Position numbers and translations under genes: made by a program. Below the pieces are notes generated by a model. That model saw nothing but the letters and a program-made list of their open reading frames with translations. It had not been told where the DNA came from and did no database searches. Source: Pseudomonadota bacterium (GTDB lineage Bacteria; Pseudomonadota; Alphaproteobacteria; Rhizobiales; Phreatobacteraceae). Taken from it: 24,490 nt of DNA. Positions within the stretch are counted from its first letter, which is position 1. The number at the start of each line of letters is the position of its first letter. Location: contig JAEZGJ010000323.1 in the NCBI GenBank assembly GCA_023416965.1, positions 1-24,490 on the forward strand, written 5' to 3'. Shown here piece by piece: positions 6,911 through 14,096 of this stretch.

Positions 6911-8005
6911 TCAACCGCCGGCGGACGAACTCTCGCGCACCTGCCAGAACCGCAGGACCCGGAGCGCGGTGTTGGTGGTCAGCTTGGCGTAGCTCTCGCG
7001 CGCCTCTTCCAGCGAGGCGGGAGCAAGACCGCCGGCACCGGGGCGGGTCTGCAGGATCGCGCGCAGCGTCGTCCAGGACAGGCCGGCGGCGCGAGCGAGG
7101 ATCAGGATCGGGTCCGGCCGGTCGCCGACGAAGAGACGCTCCACCATTTCGAGAGGCACGCCGCAGAGGACCGAGAGGCTGCAGACGGTCTCGTCCAGCT
7201 TGCCGGCTTCGGCATAGGCGCGCAGCTCGTCTTCTCCGAGGTCGCCGCGGCCGTGCTGGACGACGATCGCCCGGTGGATGGCGGTGTAGTCGCGCGCCCC
7301 GTCCGCGGTGCCCACCGCGATGCGGTCGGCGACCCCGGCGAGGGCGCCGGAGAGCTGGACCTTCTCACGTGCCGTCGTGGTGGCCACGAGGCGCTTGCGC
7401 ACCTCCTCGCGGGCAGCGGAGAGGATGACGCGGAAGAGATAGGGCGGGATGTCCTTGCGCAGGCCGACGCATTCGGCCAGCAGGTCGTCGTCCTTCGACC
7501 GCTCCACCAGTGCGTCGTACCCCTTGGTAGAGAAGCGCGCGCCCTCGTTGGCGGCCACCGACATGGCGACCCGCGAATCGCCGCGCTCGACGAGAACGTC
7601 GGTCACCTTCTCGCCGACCGTCTTGCGGCCGGCGATGGCCAGCATGTGCTCCTGGCTCTTGGTGCGGGCGATGGCGGCGAGGGTGGTGTCGTCGAGCTGT
7701 GCGGACAGCATCAGGATGGGGCGGGCGACGTCGATCTCGTCGTCCTGGGCCAGGCTGCGGATGATCGTCTTGGGAGCGCTCATCACCGGGGCGAGGCGCT
7801 CGGCGAGCTCCCGGCGAACGGCCTTCTCCATGGCGCTCGACAGGCGGACGATGACGTCGTCGAACAGCTCGATCTGGGTTTCGGTGTAGCGCTCGGCATC
7901 GCGAAGGAAGAGATCCGTCACCCGGCGCAGGGTCTCGACGCGCCGGCCACTCGTGCCGCGCGAGATCGCGTCTTCAAGTTCCTCGATGATGGAGGCCGAC
8001 GGCAT
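6911..8005 (-). CDS. DUF2336 domain-containing protein
   Basis: This 364-residue, largely helical cytoplasmic protein has no signal peptide or membrane segment. I assign it to DUF2336, a family found mostly in Alphaproteobacteria and of unknown biochemical role. Supporting features are the N-terminal helix with RRVETLRRVTDLFL, the segment LAPVMSAPKTIIRSLAQDDEIDVARPIL, the block LVERGDSRVAMSVAANEGARFS, and repeated short alpha-hairpins resembling HEAT-type repeats. The ATG at 8005 has GAGGGA about 11 bases upstream. It is monocistronic: convergent with DUF1150 and divergent from tRNA-Ala across 280 bases. Nothing in the neighbourhood suggests a partner. Confidence 0.85.
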   Translation of the reverse strand: MPSASIIEELEDAISRGTSGRRVETLRRVTDLFLRDAERYTETQIELFDDVIVRLSSAMEKAVRRELAERLAPVMSAPKTIIRSLAQDDEIDVARPILMLSAQLDDTTLAAIARTKSQEHMLAIAGRKTVGEKVTDVLVERGDSRVAMSVAANEGARFSTKGYDALVERSKDDDLLAECVGLRKDIPPYLFRVILSAAREEVRKRLVATTTAREKVQLSGALAGVADRIAVGTADGARDYTAIHRAIVVQHGRGDLGEDELRAYAEAGKLDETVCSLSVLCGVPLEMVERLFVGDRPDPILILARAAGLSWTTLRAILQTRPGAGGLAPASLEEARESYAKLTTNTALRVLRFWQVRESSSAGG

Positions 8006-8285
8006 TTCCCGGTAATTCCCTCACAATACTTGCGAAATATCGACGGCCGGATGGTATCGGCGGCGCATTAAGAAGAGGTTGCAGGAAACCGACAGAAGCA
8101 CGACTGCCCGCTCGCAGACGGCAGGAGAGGCCTTCGGGAGCTCGGTTGCAGGGGGGTGTGAAAAACTTCGCCGGATGCGCTTGAAGCCCGGAAAGAAATA
8201 TGCAAAACACGCGCTCCTTGAGCGGCGAGCCCGCTCGAGCACCCGGCGGATAACCCACGATCCGCCTGTTCCCGCGGGGACAAAC
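8006..8285. other. Intergenic region between DUF2336 gene and tRNA-Ala
   Basis: This 280-base gap must hold divergent promoters for the DUF2336 gene and the tRNA. It contains AT-richer patches (near 8020-8045 and 8195-8213), but I could not find a -35/-10 pair with good spacing on either strand. I see no repeat, operator or convincing small ORF. Confidence 0.4.
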
Positions 8286-8361
<76 letters not shown>

Positions 8362-8400
8362 AATCTTCAGACCCATCACGCCTGATCGAGCCAGCCACGA

Positions 8401-8616
8401 TGCGGCGCAGTGGCGACCTGCACGGGCGGCGTCGCGGTGCAGGGCGGCATACCCCACCACCTGGTCGACCTGTTCTCGACATACAAGGACAGCGAGCAGG
8501 TGGAGGTCTCGCTGAAGGTCAACAACCTGTTCAACGTCCAGTACACGCCCTTCCTCAACACGACAGGGGCCGGCGCTGGGCGGACCGTCCTCGCCTCGAC
8601 GCAGGTGAGATTCCGA
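8401..8616 (+). pseudogene. C-terminal remnant of a TonB-dependent outer-membrane receptor
   Basis: In the frame of 8410 the translation contains HLVDLFSTYKDSEQVEVSLK, then VNNLFNVQYTPFL and RTVLASTQVRF, ending with Phe at 8611-8613. This is the last two to three beta strands of a TonB-dependent receptor barrel, including the NLFNxxY motif and the terminal aromatic residue. It most resembles the hemoglobin/haem-type receptors of Hyphomicrobiales. Everything upstream (plug and most of the barrel, normally about 600 more residues) is missing: a stop lies in frame at 8383-8385, just after the tRNA. The codon after the terminal Phe is CGA, one transition from TGA, so the natural stop is lost and the frame runs on into the MFS gene region to 8967. 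It is non-functional. Confidence 0.75.
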
Positions 8617-8728
8617 CGCGGTGCGGGCGGCAGGTTCCACGCCCGCCGTCCGACGCAGGACTGGCCTGTCGGGGCTACCGTCCCGGCCGGCCCGATCCAT
8701 GCTAAAGGCGGCTCATGGACGCCGCCCC

Positions 8729-9955
8729 ATGACATCGATCCACGACGCCGCTCCCGTCGCCGCGACCGTCCGGTCCGCCGAGCGCCTGCTGCTCGGGCAG
8801 GTGTCGCTCGCCCATCTGGTCAGCCACGTCCACATCATGACGGTACCGGCCCTGCTGCCGCTGCTGCCCGGCCATTTCGGTTCCAGCTTCATCGAGATCG
8901 GCGCGGCGCTGACCCTGTTCAACCTGGTGTCGCTCGTCGTGCAGGCACCGATGGGCTTCGTCAGTGACCGGCTGGGCGCCCGGCGTGTGCTCGTCGCGGG
9001 GCTGATCCTCGGGGGCCTGAGCTTCGCCGGCCTCGCCATGGCGCCCGGCTACGGCATGCTGCTCGCGGCCATGGCGGCGGCCGGCCTCGCCAACGGCGTC
9101 TATCACCCGGCGAACTATGCCCTCCTCGCCCGCGGCATCGACGGCGCCCGCATGGGCAGGGCCTTCTCCGTCCACACCTTCGCCGGCTATCTCGGCGCCG
9201 CGATCTCGCCGCCGCTCCTGCTCGGGGCGGCCGCCCTGTTCGGCGTCTCGGGGGCCTTCGCAGCGGCTGGGGCCCTCGGGCTCGGCGTCGGCCTGCTGCT
9301 GTTGCTGACCGGCCGCGAGACACCGCCGGGGGTGCGGGCCCCGCGCAAAGACGAGCCGGACGCTGCCAGCGTACGCCCGCCGCGGGCGCGCCTGCTCACC
9401 GGCACCGTTCTGGCGCTCACGGCGATGTTCGTGCTGCTGAACCTGTCGACCGGCGGCATCCAGTCCTTCTCCGCCTCGGCCCTCGTCATGGGCTACGGCA
9501 TCGATCTCGCCGGCGCGAACGCGGCGCTGACGCTGTTCCTGTTCATGAGTGCCGGCGGCGTCCTCGTGGGCGGGACGCTGGCCGATCGCACCAGCCGGCA
9601 CGGACTGGTGGCTGCGGGCGCCTTCCTCGCCACCGCCGTGATCGCGAGCGTGATGGCCCTCTCCACCCCGTCGGCGCTGATCGCGACGCTGCTCCTCGGC
9701 CTCGCCGGCTTCCTCGCTGGCATCATCACGCCGTCGCGCGACATGCTGGTGCGGGCAGCCGCGCCGAAGGGTGCCGAAGGCATCGTCTTCGGCATCGTCT
9801 CCACCGGGTTCAACATCGGTGGCCTCGTCGGCCCGCTGCTCTATGCGGCGCTGCTCGACCAGGGCCAGCCGCGGGCGATCTTCGCGGTGGCGGCCGGGTT
9901 CATGGTGCTGACGGTGGCGCTGACCGTGATCCAGGACAGGTGGGCGCGGGCCTAG
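8729..9955 (+). CDS. MFS transporter, Fsr-like drug/metabolite exporter
   Basis: This is a major facilitator superfamily inner-membrane transporter, probably a proton-driven exporter, of unknown substrate. The 408-residue protein has twelve predicted helices with a charged central loop at about 195-225. The MFS motif A follows TM2 at 76-86 (GFVSDRLGARR). The start of TM1-TM2 (SHVHIMTVPALLPLLPGHFG and IGAALTLFNLVSLVVQAPMG) resembles the fosmidomycin-resistance (Fsr) subgroup. I chose ATG 8729 (MTSIHDAAP). ATG 8699 in the same frame would add 10 residues, and neither has a good Shine-Dalgarno sequence. The gene lies just downstream of the receptor remnant and is unrelated to it. Its last bases overlap a convergent 55-codon ORF. 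Confidence 0.88.
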   Translation: MTSIHDAAPVAATVRSAERLLLGQVSLAHLVSHVHIMTVPALLPLLPGHFGSSFIEIGAALTLFNLVSLVVQAPMGFVSDRLGARRVLVAGLILGGLSFAGLAMAPGYGMLLAAMAAAGLANGVYHPANYALLARGIDGARMGRAFSVHTFAGYLGAAISPPLLLGAAALFGVSGAFAAAGALGLGVGLLLLLTGRETPPGVRAPRKDEPDAASVRPPRARLLTGTVLALTAMFVLLNLSTGGIQSFSASALVMGYGIDLAGANAALTLFLFMSAGGVLVGGTLADRTSRHGLVAAGAFLATAVIASVMALSTPSALIATLLLGLAGFLAGIITPSRDMLVRAAAPKGAEGIVFGIVSTGFNIGGLVGPLLYAALLDQGQPRAIFAVAAGFMVLTVALTVIQDRWARA

Positions 9956-10119
9956 CCGGCCGGCGGTTCGGAATCCTTCGTCCCCGGTTTGGGGAACATG
10001 CCAGACCCGGGCGTCTTGTCGGGATCTATCTGGTCCTCGCGCGCGTGCGGACCCTCGGGCGGCGCCTTGGGCTTGTGGGTGCCGGGTTCGAGGTGAGGCT
10101 TCTTCGGGTCCTTGGTCAT
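9952..10119 (-). CDS. Small hypothetical Lys/Pro-rich protein (55 residues)
   Basis: A 56-codon frame from ATG (10119) to TAG (9952-9954) encodes a hydrophilic protein beginning MTKDPKKPHLEPGTHKPKAP and ending KPGTKDSEPPAG. It is rich in Pro, Lys, Asp and Gly, with no hydrophobic core, and is likely disordered. Third positions are nearly all G/C, and alternative frames on this strand give implausible Arg-rich proteins. Its stop overlaps the MFS stop by three bases on the other strand. There is no clear Shine-Dalgarno sequence, so the call is tentative. Confidence 0.45.
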   Translation of the reverse strand: MTKDPKKPHLEPGTHKPKAPPEGPHAREDQIDPDKTPGSGMFPKPGTKDSEPPAG

Positions 10120-10224
10120 ACGGCATCAATGCGTGGCGGCGTGGCCGGTTCCGGCGGACGACTCGACGGCGCCTGTCGCAGCCGGCATTCTCGCGACCCG
10201 ACCCGCCGGGGGTCGTCCGTCGCC

Positions 10225-10854
10225 ATGAGGATCCTGCCCGTGAAGCTCTTCTTCTCCCCCGCGTCTCCCTTCGTGAGGAAGGTCATGGTGTGCGCCATCG
10301 AGCGCGGCATCGACAGCCAGATCGACAAGCTCGGTTCGGCCGCCCATCCGATCAACCAGGACGCCTCGATCAAGGCGCACAATCCCACGGGCAAGGTGCC
10401 GACCCTGGTCGCCGACGACGGCATGGCGATCTACGACAGTCGCGTCATCTGCGAGTTCCTCGATTCGATCGGCAGCGCGCCCGGCCTCTTCCCCGCCGAA
10501 GGTGCCGAGCGCTGGAAGGCGCTGGTGCTCCAGTCGGCGGCGGACGAGATGCTGGATGCCGCCCTGCTCGCCCGCTACGAGACGGTGGCGCGGCCCGAGG
10601 CGCTGCGCTGGACCGACTGGCACAAGGGCCAGATCACCAAGATCCACACCACGGTGACTGCCTATTCGCACGAGTGGATGGGTCATCTCGAGAGCCGTCT
10701 CGACATCGGCACGATCGCGGCCGGAGTCTCCCTCGGCTATCTCGACTTCCGCTTCCCCGACATCGGCTGGCGCAACGGCAACGAGCGTCTCGCCGCCTGG
10801 TATGCTGGCTTCGCCGAACGGGCTTCCATGAAGGCGACCTTACCTGTTGGCTGA
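10225..10854 (+). CDS. Glutathione S-transferase family protein
   Basis: This is a cytosolic GST-fold protein. The N-terminal thioredoxin-like domain (about 6-85) has the SPASPFVRKV glutathione-site motif, the cis-proline segment NPTGKVPTLV and the IYDSRVICEFLD loop. The helical C-terminal domain follows (about 95-205). The length from ATG 10225 is 209 residues, normal for YibF/YfcF-like bacterial GSTs. The substrate is unknown. GTG 10240 is a serious alternative start: it has GAGGA eight bases upstream and gives the canonical opening MKLFFSPASP. The gene is convergent with the metal ATPase, 14 bases apart. The tiny GC palindrome between them (10856-10865) is too short to call a terminator. 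Confidence 0.9.
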   Translation: MRILPVKLFFSPASPFVRKVMVCAIERGIDSQIDKLGSAAHPINQDASIKAHNPTGKVPTLVADDGMAIYDSRVICEFLDSIGSAPGLFPAEGAERWKALVLQSAADEMLDAALLARYETVARPEALRWTDWHKGQITKIHTTVTAYSHEWMGHLESRLDIGTIAAGVSLGYLDFRFPDIGWRNGNERLAAWYAGFAERASMKATLPVG

Positions 10855-10868
10855 CGCCCGCGGGCCGC

Positions 10869-12722
10869 TCAGGCGGAGGCGGCGGCCTTGCCGCGGCCCG
10901 GGCCGAGTGCCCTCAGCGCGTTGAGGATCACCGCGACGTCGATCACCTCCTGCATCACCGCGCCCTGGACGGGCGTGATGAGGCCGAAGGCCGCCGCCGT
11001 CATGCCTGCGACGGAGAGGCCTAGGCCCGCTGCGACGCTTTGAAGCGCAATGGCGCGGGAGCGGGCGGCGACCGCCAGCGCTTCCGCGAGACGGTCGAGC
11101 TGGTCGACCAGAAGCACGACGTCCGCGGTCTCGGCCGCTGCGGCGGAACCCGTGGCGCCCATGGCCACGCCGATCTCGGCCGCGGCGAGGGCCGGTGCGT
11201 CGTTGACCCCGTCGCCGACCATCATGACCGGGCCGAAGGCCCTCTCCGCGACGACGATGGTGACCTTGTCGCCGGGGGCGAGGTCGGCATGGACGGCGTC
11301 GACCGGCAGGTCGGCGGCGACCGCCTCGGCCACCGCCCGGCGATCACCGGTGGCGAGCACGATGCGGGTCATGCCGAAATCGCGCAGGCGGCGCAGCAGG
11401 GCCGCGGCGCCCGGCCTGAGCTCGTCCACCATGAGAAGGCCGCCGGCCAGTCGTCCGTCGACCGCCACGGCCACGACGATGCCCCGGTCCCTGCCCAGCA
11501 CGCGCAGCGGGTCGGCATCGTCGCCGTCGGTCAGGCCGGTGACGAAGCCGACGCCCCCCACGGCGACGCGGTGCCCGTCGATGACCGCGACGACGCCCTC
11601 GCCGGGGACCTCGCGGGCCTCGGTCGGCACGGCCAGTGCGAGGCCCCGCGCCTCGGCGGCGGCGACCAGCGTGCGGGCGACGACATGTTTGGAGACCTGG
11701 TCGGCGGAGGCGGCGAGCCGTAGCAGTTCGCGCGGGGAAAAGCCGCCGAACACGATTTCGGATGTGATCTCGGCCTCGCCCCGGGTCAGGGTGCCGGTCT
11801 TGTCGAAGACGAGCACGCGCACGCGCGCGAGGGCCTCCAGCGCCTTGCCGCCCTTAATGAGGATGCCCCGGGCGGCGGCCCGCGACAGGCCGGAGACGAT
11901 GGCGACGGGCACGGCGAGGATGAGCGGGCAGGGCGTCGCCACCACCAGGACGGCGACGGCGCGCACCGGGTCGCCCGACAGCAGCCAGGCGCCGCCGGCC
12001 ATGGTGACCGCCAGAGCGAGGAAGACCAGGGCGAAGCGATCGGCGAGCCGCGCCATCGGCGCCCTCGAGCGCTGGGCGCTCTCCACCATGCGCACGATGC
12101 CGGCGAGGGTGCTGTCCCTGGCGACGCGGCCGGCCGCCATGTCGAAGGGGCCGCCGACATTGACCGTGCCGGAGAGGACCGCCTCGCCGTCGCGTCGCTG
12201 GACGGGAACGGATTCGCCGGTGATCGCCGCCTCGTCCAGCACCGCGATGCCGGCCGACACCGTCCCGTCCACCGCCACCACGTCGCCCTGGCGCACCAGC
12301 AGGCGGTCGCCGACGGCGATGCGCTCGAGATCGATCTCGGCGAGGCCGCCCGCCTCGTAGCGCATGGCCGTGTGCGGGGCGCGCCCGAGCAGGGCCGTCA
12401 TGTCGCGCCGGGCGCGGCGCTCGGCGAAGGCCTCGAGGTTCTGCCCGCCGGCATACATGAGGGCGACGACGGCGGCGGCCAGCGTCTCTCCGACCGCCAG
12501 CGCCGCCGTCATGGAGAGGAAGGCGACGAGGTCGAGGCCGACCTCGCCGCGCCTCAGGCTCGTGACGATCTCGACGGCGAGGGCGAGGAGGACGACGAGG
12601 GTCGCGGCGCTCCAGAGAGCGCCCGAAATGTCGGGACGACCGAGCCAGACGGCGAGGAGGCCGCCTGCGAGCCCGGCGGCCGGCACGACGGGCAGGAGCG
12701 CCTTGATACGGTCCGCCGCCAT
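10869..12722 (-). CDS. Heavy-metal P1B-type ATPase with TPC transport motif
   Basis: This is an inner-membrane ATP-driven metal exporter of 617 residues. It has the actuator motif TGES (168-171), the metal-binding membrane motif TPCP (263-266), phosphorylation site DKTGT (Asp307) and hinge GDGVNDAPAL (about 505-515). The last helix has QEVIDVAVILNALR, the Q-E-x-x-D and N-A-L-R pattern of this group. The TPC motif, instead of CPC (Cu, Zn/Cd) or SPC (Co/Fe), places it with the P1B-5-like set, where studied members move Ni or Fe. It has no N-terminal HMA or His-rich domain and no C-terminal hemerythrin domain. The usual HP pair of the nucleotide domain reads HV (346-347). I chose ATG 12722 because GGGAGG lies six bases upstream. 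A 633-residue start at 12770 is possible but lacks this. The substrate is undetermined. Confidence 0.9.
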   Translation of the reverse strand: MAADRIKALLPVVPAAGLAGGLLAVWLGRPDISGALWSAATLVVLLALAVEIVTSLRRGEVGLDLVAFLSMTAALAVGETLAAAVVALMYAGGQNLEAFAERRARRDMTALLGRAPHTAMRYEAGGLAEIDLERIAVGDRLLVRQGDVVAVDGTVSAGIAVLDEAAITGESVPVQRRDGEAVLSGTVNVGGPFDMAAGRVARDSTLAGIVRMVESAQRSRAPMARLADRFALVFLALAVTMAGGAWLLSGDPVRAVAVLVVATPCPLILAVPVAIVSGLSRAAARGILIKGGKALEALARVRVLVFDKTGTLTRGEAEITSEIVFGGFSPRELLRLAASADQVSKHVVARTLVAAAEARGLALAVPTEAREVPGEGVVAVIDGHRVAVGGVGFVTGLTDGDDADPLRVLGRDRGIVVAVAVDGRLAGGLLMVDELRPGAAALLRRLRDFGMTRIVLATGDRRAVAEAVAADLPVDAVHADLAPGDKVTIVVAERAFGPVMMVGDGVNDAPALAAAEIGVAMGATGSAAAAETADVVLLVDQLDRLAEALAVAARSRAIALQSVAAGLGLSVAGMTAAAFGLITPVQGAVMQEVIDVAVILNALRALGPGRGKAAASA

Positions 12723-12769
12723 GAATGCCCTCCCGGCGCGGGTGCGCGGGGGGCGCAGCCATCGCGGCA

Positions 12770-12808
12770 CGATTAGCAGCGACGGCGCCAGTCTGGAATG
12801 ATTCAGAA
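12770..12808 (-). promoter_or_regulatory. Candidate promoter with overlapping palindrome for the metal ATPase
   Basis: On the minus strand, TTCCAG (12798-12793) and TAATCG (12775-12770) are separated by 17 bases. The -35 is embedded in an imperfect palindrome, TCTGGAATGATTCAGAA (12792-12808), with the core GAA-N3-TTC. This resembles metal/iron-responsive operators, including the core of the rhizobial Irr box (TTTAGAA-N3-TTCTAAA), but the outer arms match poorly. Confidence 0.28.
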
Positions 12809-12811
12809 CAA

Positions 12812-12839
12812 GGACCGGCGACCGCGGGGCCGTCGGTCC
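12812..12839 (-). terminator. Candidate terminator after the catabolic operon
   Basis: GGACCG (12812-12817) pairs with CGGTCC (12834-12839) around a GC-rich loop. It lies ten bases past the stop of the substrate-binding protein gene on the minus strand and is followed on that strand by CTTGTTCTG, a modest T-rich stretch. It separates the catabolic operon from the ATPase gene on the same strand. Confidence 0.4.
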
Positions 12840-12848
12840 GGGCCGGGG

Positions 12849-14057
12849 CTACCGGGCGAGCGGGCAGGCGCTTTCCGCCAGCGGCTGGATCATGTCGGCC
12901 GCAGCGATGGTCGAGCGGACGTGCAGGAGATCCCAGGGACCCTTCGATTCCGCCGGCGCCTTGACCTCAACCAGCAGCATGTCCCGCATCAGGCGGCCGT
13001 CGGTGCGAAGCTGGGCGTTGCTGGTCATGAAGTCCTGGACCGGCAGTTCCTTCATCTTCGCCATGACGCGATCGCCGGCATCGGTGCCGGAGGCCTGCAC
13101 GGCCTTCAGGTAGTGCAGCACGGCGCTGTAGACGGCGGCCTGGGCATGGGTCGGCGGCCGGCCCATCTTCGCCTCGAAGCGGCGGGAGAAGGCGCGGGTC
13201 GCGTCGTCGCGATCCCAGTAATAGCCGGCGAGGAAGGTGGTGCCCTGGGCGATTTCGTTGCCGATGCCCTTGACGTTGACGAGGGTGAAGATCGGCACGG
13301 CGAGCTTCACGCCCTGGCGCATCAGGCCGAACTCGGAAGCCTGCTTGATGGCGTTGGTGGTGTCGGCGCCGGCATTGAGCAGGGCGAGGACCTGCATGTT
13401 GGCGCCGCCCTGCATCAGGAAGGAGGAGAAGTCCATGGAATTGAGGGGATGCCGCACGGCGCCGATCACCTCGCCGCCGCGCGCGCGCAGGGTGTCGGTC
13501 ATGTCGCGCTGCATGGCGTGGCCGAAGGCATAGTCCGCCGTGAGCAGGAACCAGCGCTTGTGGCGGTCGCTGAGCAGGGCGGTGGCGAGGCCCCTGGCGA
13601 GCGCGTAGGTGTCGTAGAGCCAGAGGGCGCTGTTCGGCGTGCAGGCCTTGCCGACGAGGTCGACATTGCCGGAGCCGACATGGACCACGACCTTGTTGGA
13701 CTGGCGGATCATGTCCTGGATGGCCAGCGACACGCCGGAATTGGCGATGTCGAAGAAGGCGTCGGCATTCTCGCCGTCGATCATGCGCTTCACCAGCGTG
13801 GCGGCGATGTCGACCTTGTTCTGGTGGTCGGCGCTCATCACCTGGATCGGCTTGCCGGCGACGGTCGGGCCGAAGTCCTCGACCGCGAGCTCCGCGGCGA
13901 CGACCGAGCCGCGACCGGACGTGTCGCTGTAGGCGGAGGACTGGTCGTTGAGGACGACGAGCCGGACGGTATCGTTCGAAATCTGGGCCGTGGCGGGAAA
14001 GCTTGCTGCCGCCAGCAGGGCGGCGCCGGCGCAACGCCGGATCATTCGCTTCAACAT
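12849..14057 (-). CDS. ABC transporter substrate-binding protein, branched-chain amino acid (LivK/PBP type I) family
   Basis: This is a periplasmic receptor of 402 residues. It has a Sec signal peptide (MLKRMIRRCAGAALLAAASF, cleavage near ATA/Q at 24). The mature start is VRLVVLNDQSSAYSDTSGRG, and the body includes IQVMSADHQNKVDIAATLV, VGSGNVDLVG, FLLTADYAFGHAMQRD and the late PPTHAQAAVYSAVLHYLKAV. This layout is typical of Liv-type receptors that in many Alphaproteobacteria bind aromatic or other carboxylates rather than amino acids. The ATG at 14057 has GGAGA eight bases upstream, and a TTG codon lies just before it. It is the last gene of the catabolic operon, 39 bases after the acyl-CoA ligase. 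No permease or ATPase partner lies in the window, so it must share LivHMGF-type components from elsewhere. The ligand is probably the acid processed by the operon. Confidence 0.88.
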   Translation of the reverse strand: MLKRMIRRCAGAALLAAASFPATAQISNDTVRLVVLNDQSSAYSDTSGRGSVVAAELAVEDFGPTVAGKPIQVMSADHQNKVDIAATLVKRMIDGENADAFFDIANSGVSLAIQDMIRQSNKVVVHVGSGNVDLVGKACTPNSALWLYDTYALARGLATALLSDRHKRWFLLTADYAFGHAMQRDMTDTLRARGGEVIGAVRHPLNSMDFSSFLMQGGANMQVLALLNAGADTTNAIKQASEFGLMRQGVKLAVPIFTLVNVKGIGNEIAQGTTFLAGYYWDRDDATRAFSRRFEAKMGRPPTHAQAAVYSAVLHYLKAVQASGTDAGDRVMAKMKELPVQDFMTSNAQLRTDGRLMRDMLLVEVKAPAESKGPWDLLHVRSTIAAADMIQPLAESACPLAR

Positions 14058-14096
14058 CAATCGGGTCTCCGTGGGGGGGGTCTCGGGGGCAGACGA

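Noticed and set aside
8410..8967. A 185-codon plus-strand ORF after the tRNA as an intact gene
   Set aside because: Only its first 68 codons resemble a protein (receptor C-terminus). The remainder is out of frame with the MFS gene it enters, so it is a remnant with a lost stop.
10856..10865. GCCCGCGGGC palindrome between the GST and ATPase stops
   Set aside because: At ten bases with no loop it is too short for a terminator and is expected by chance at this GC content.
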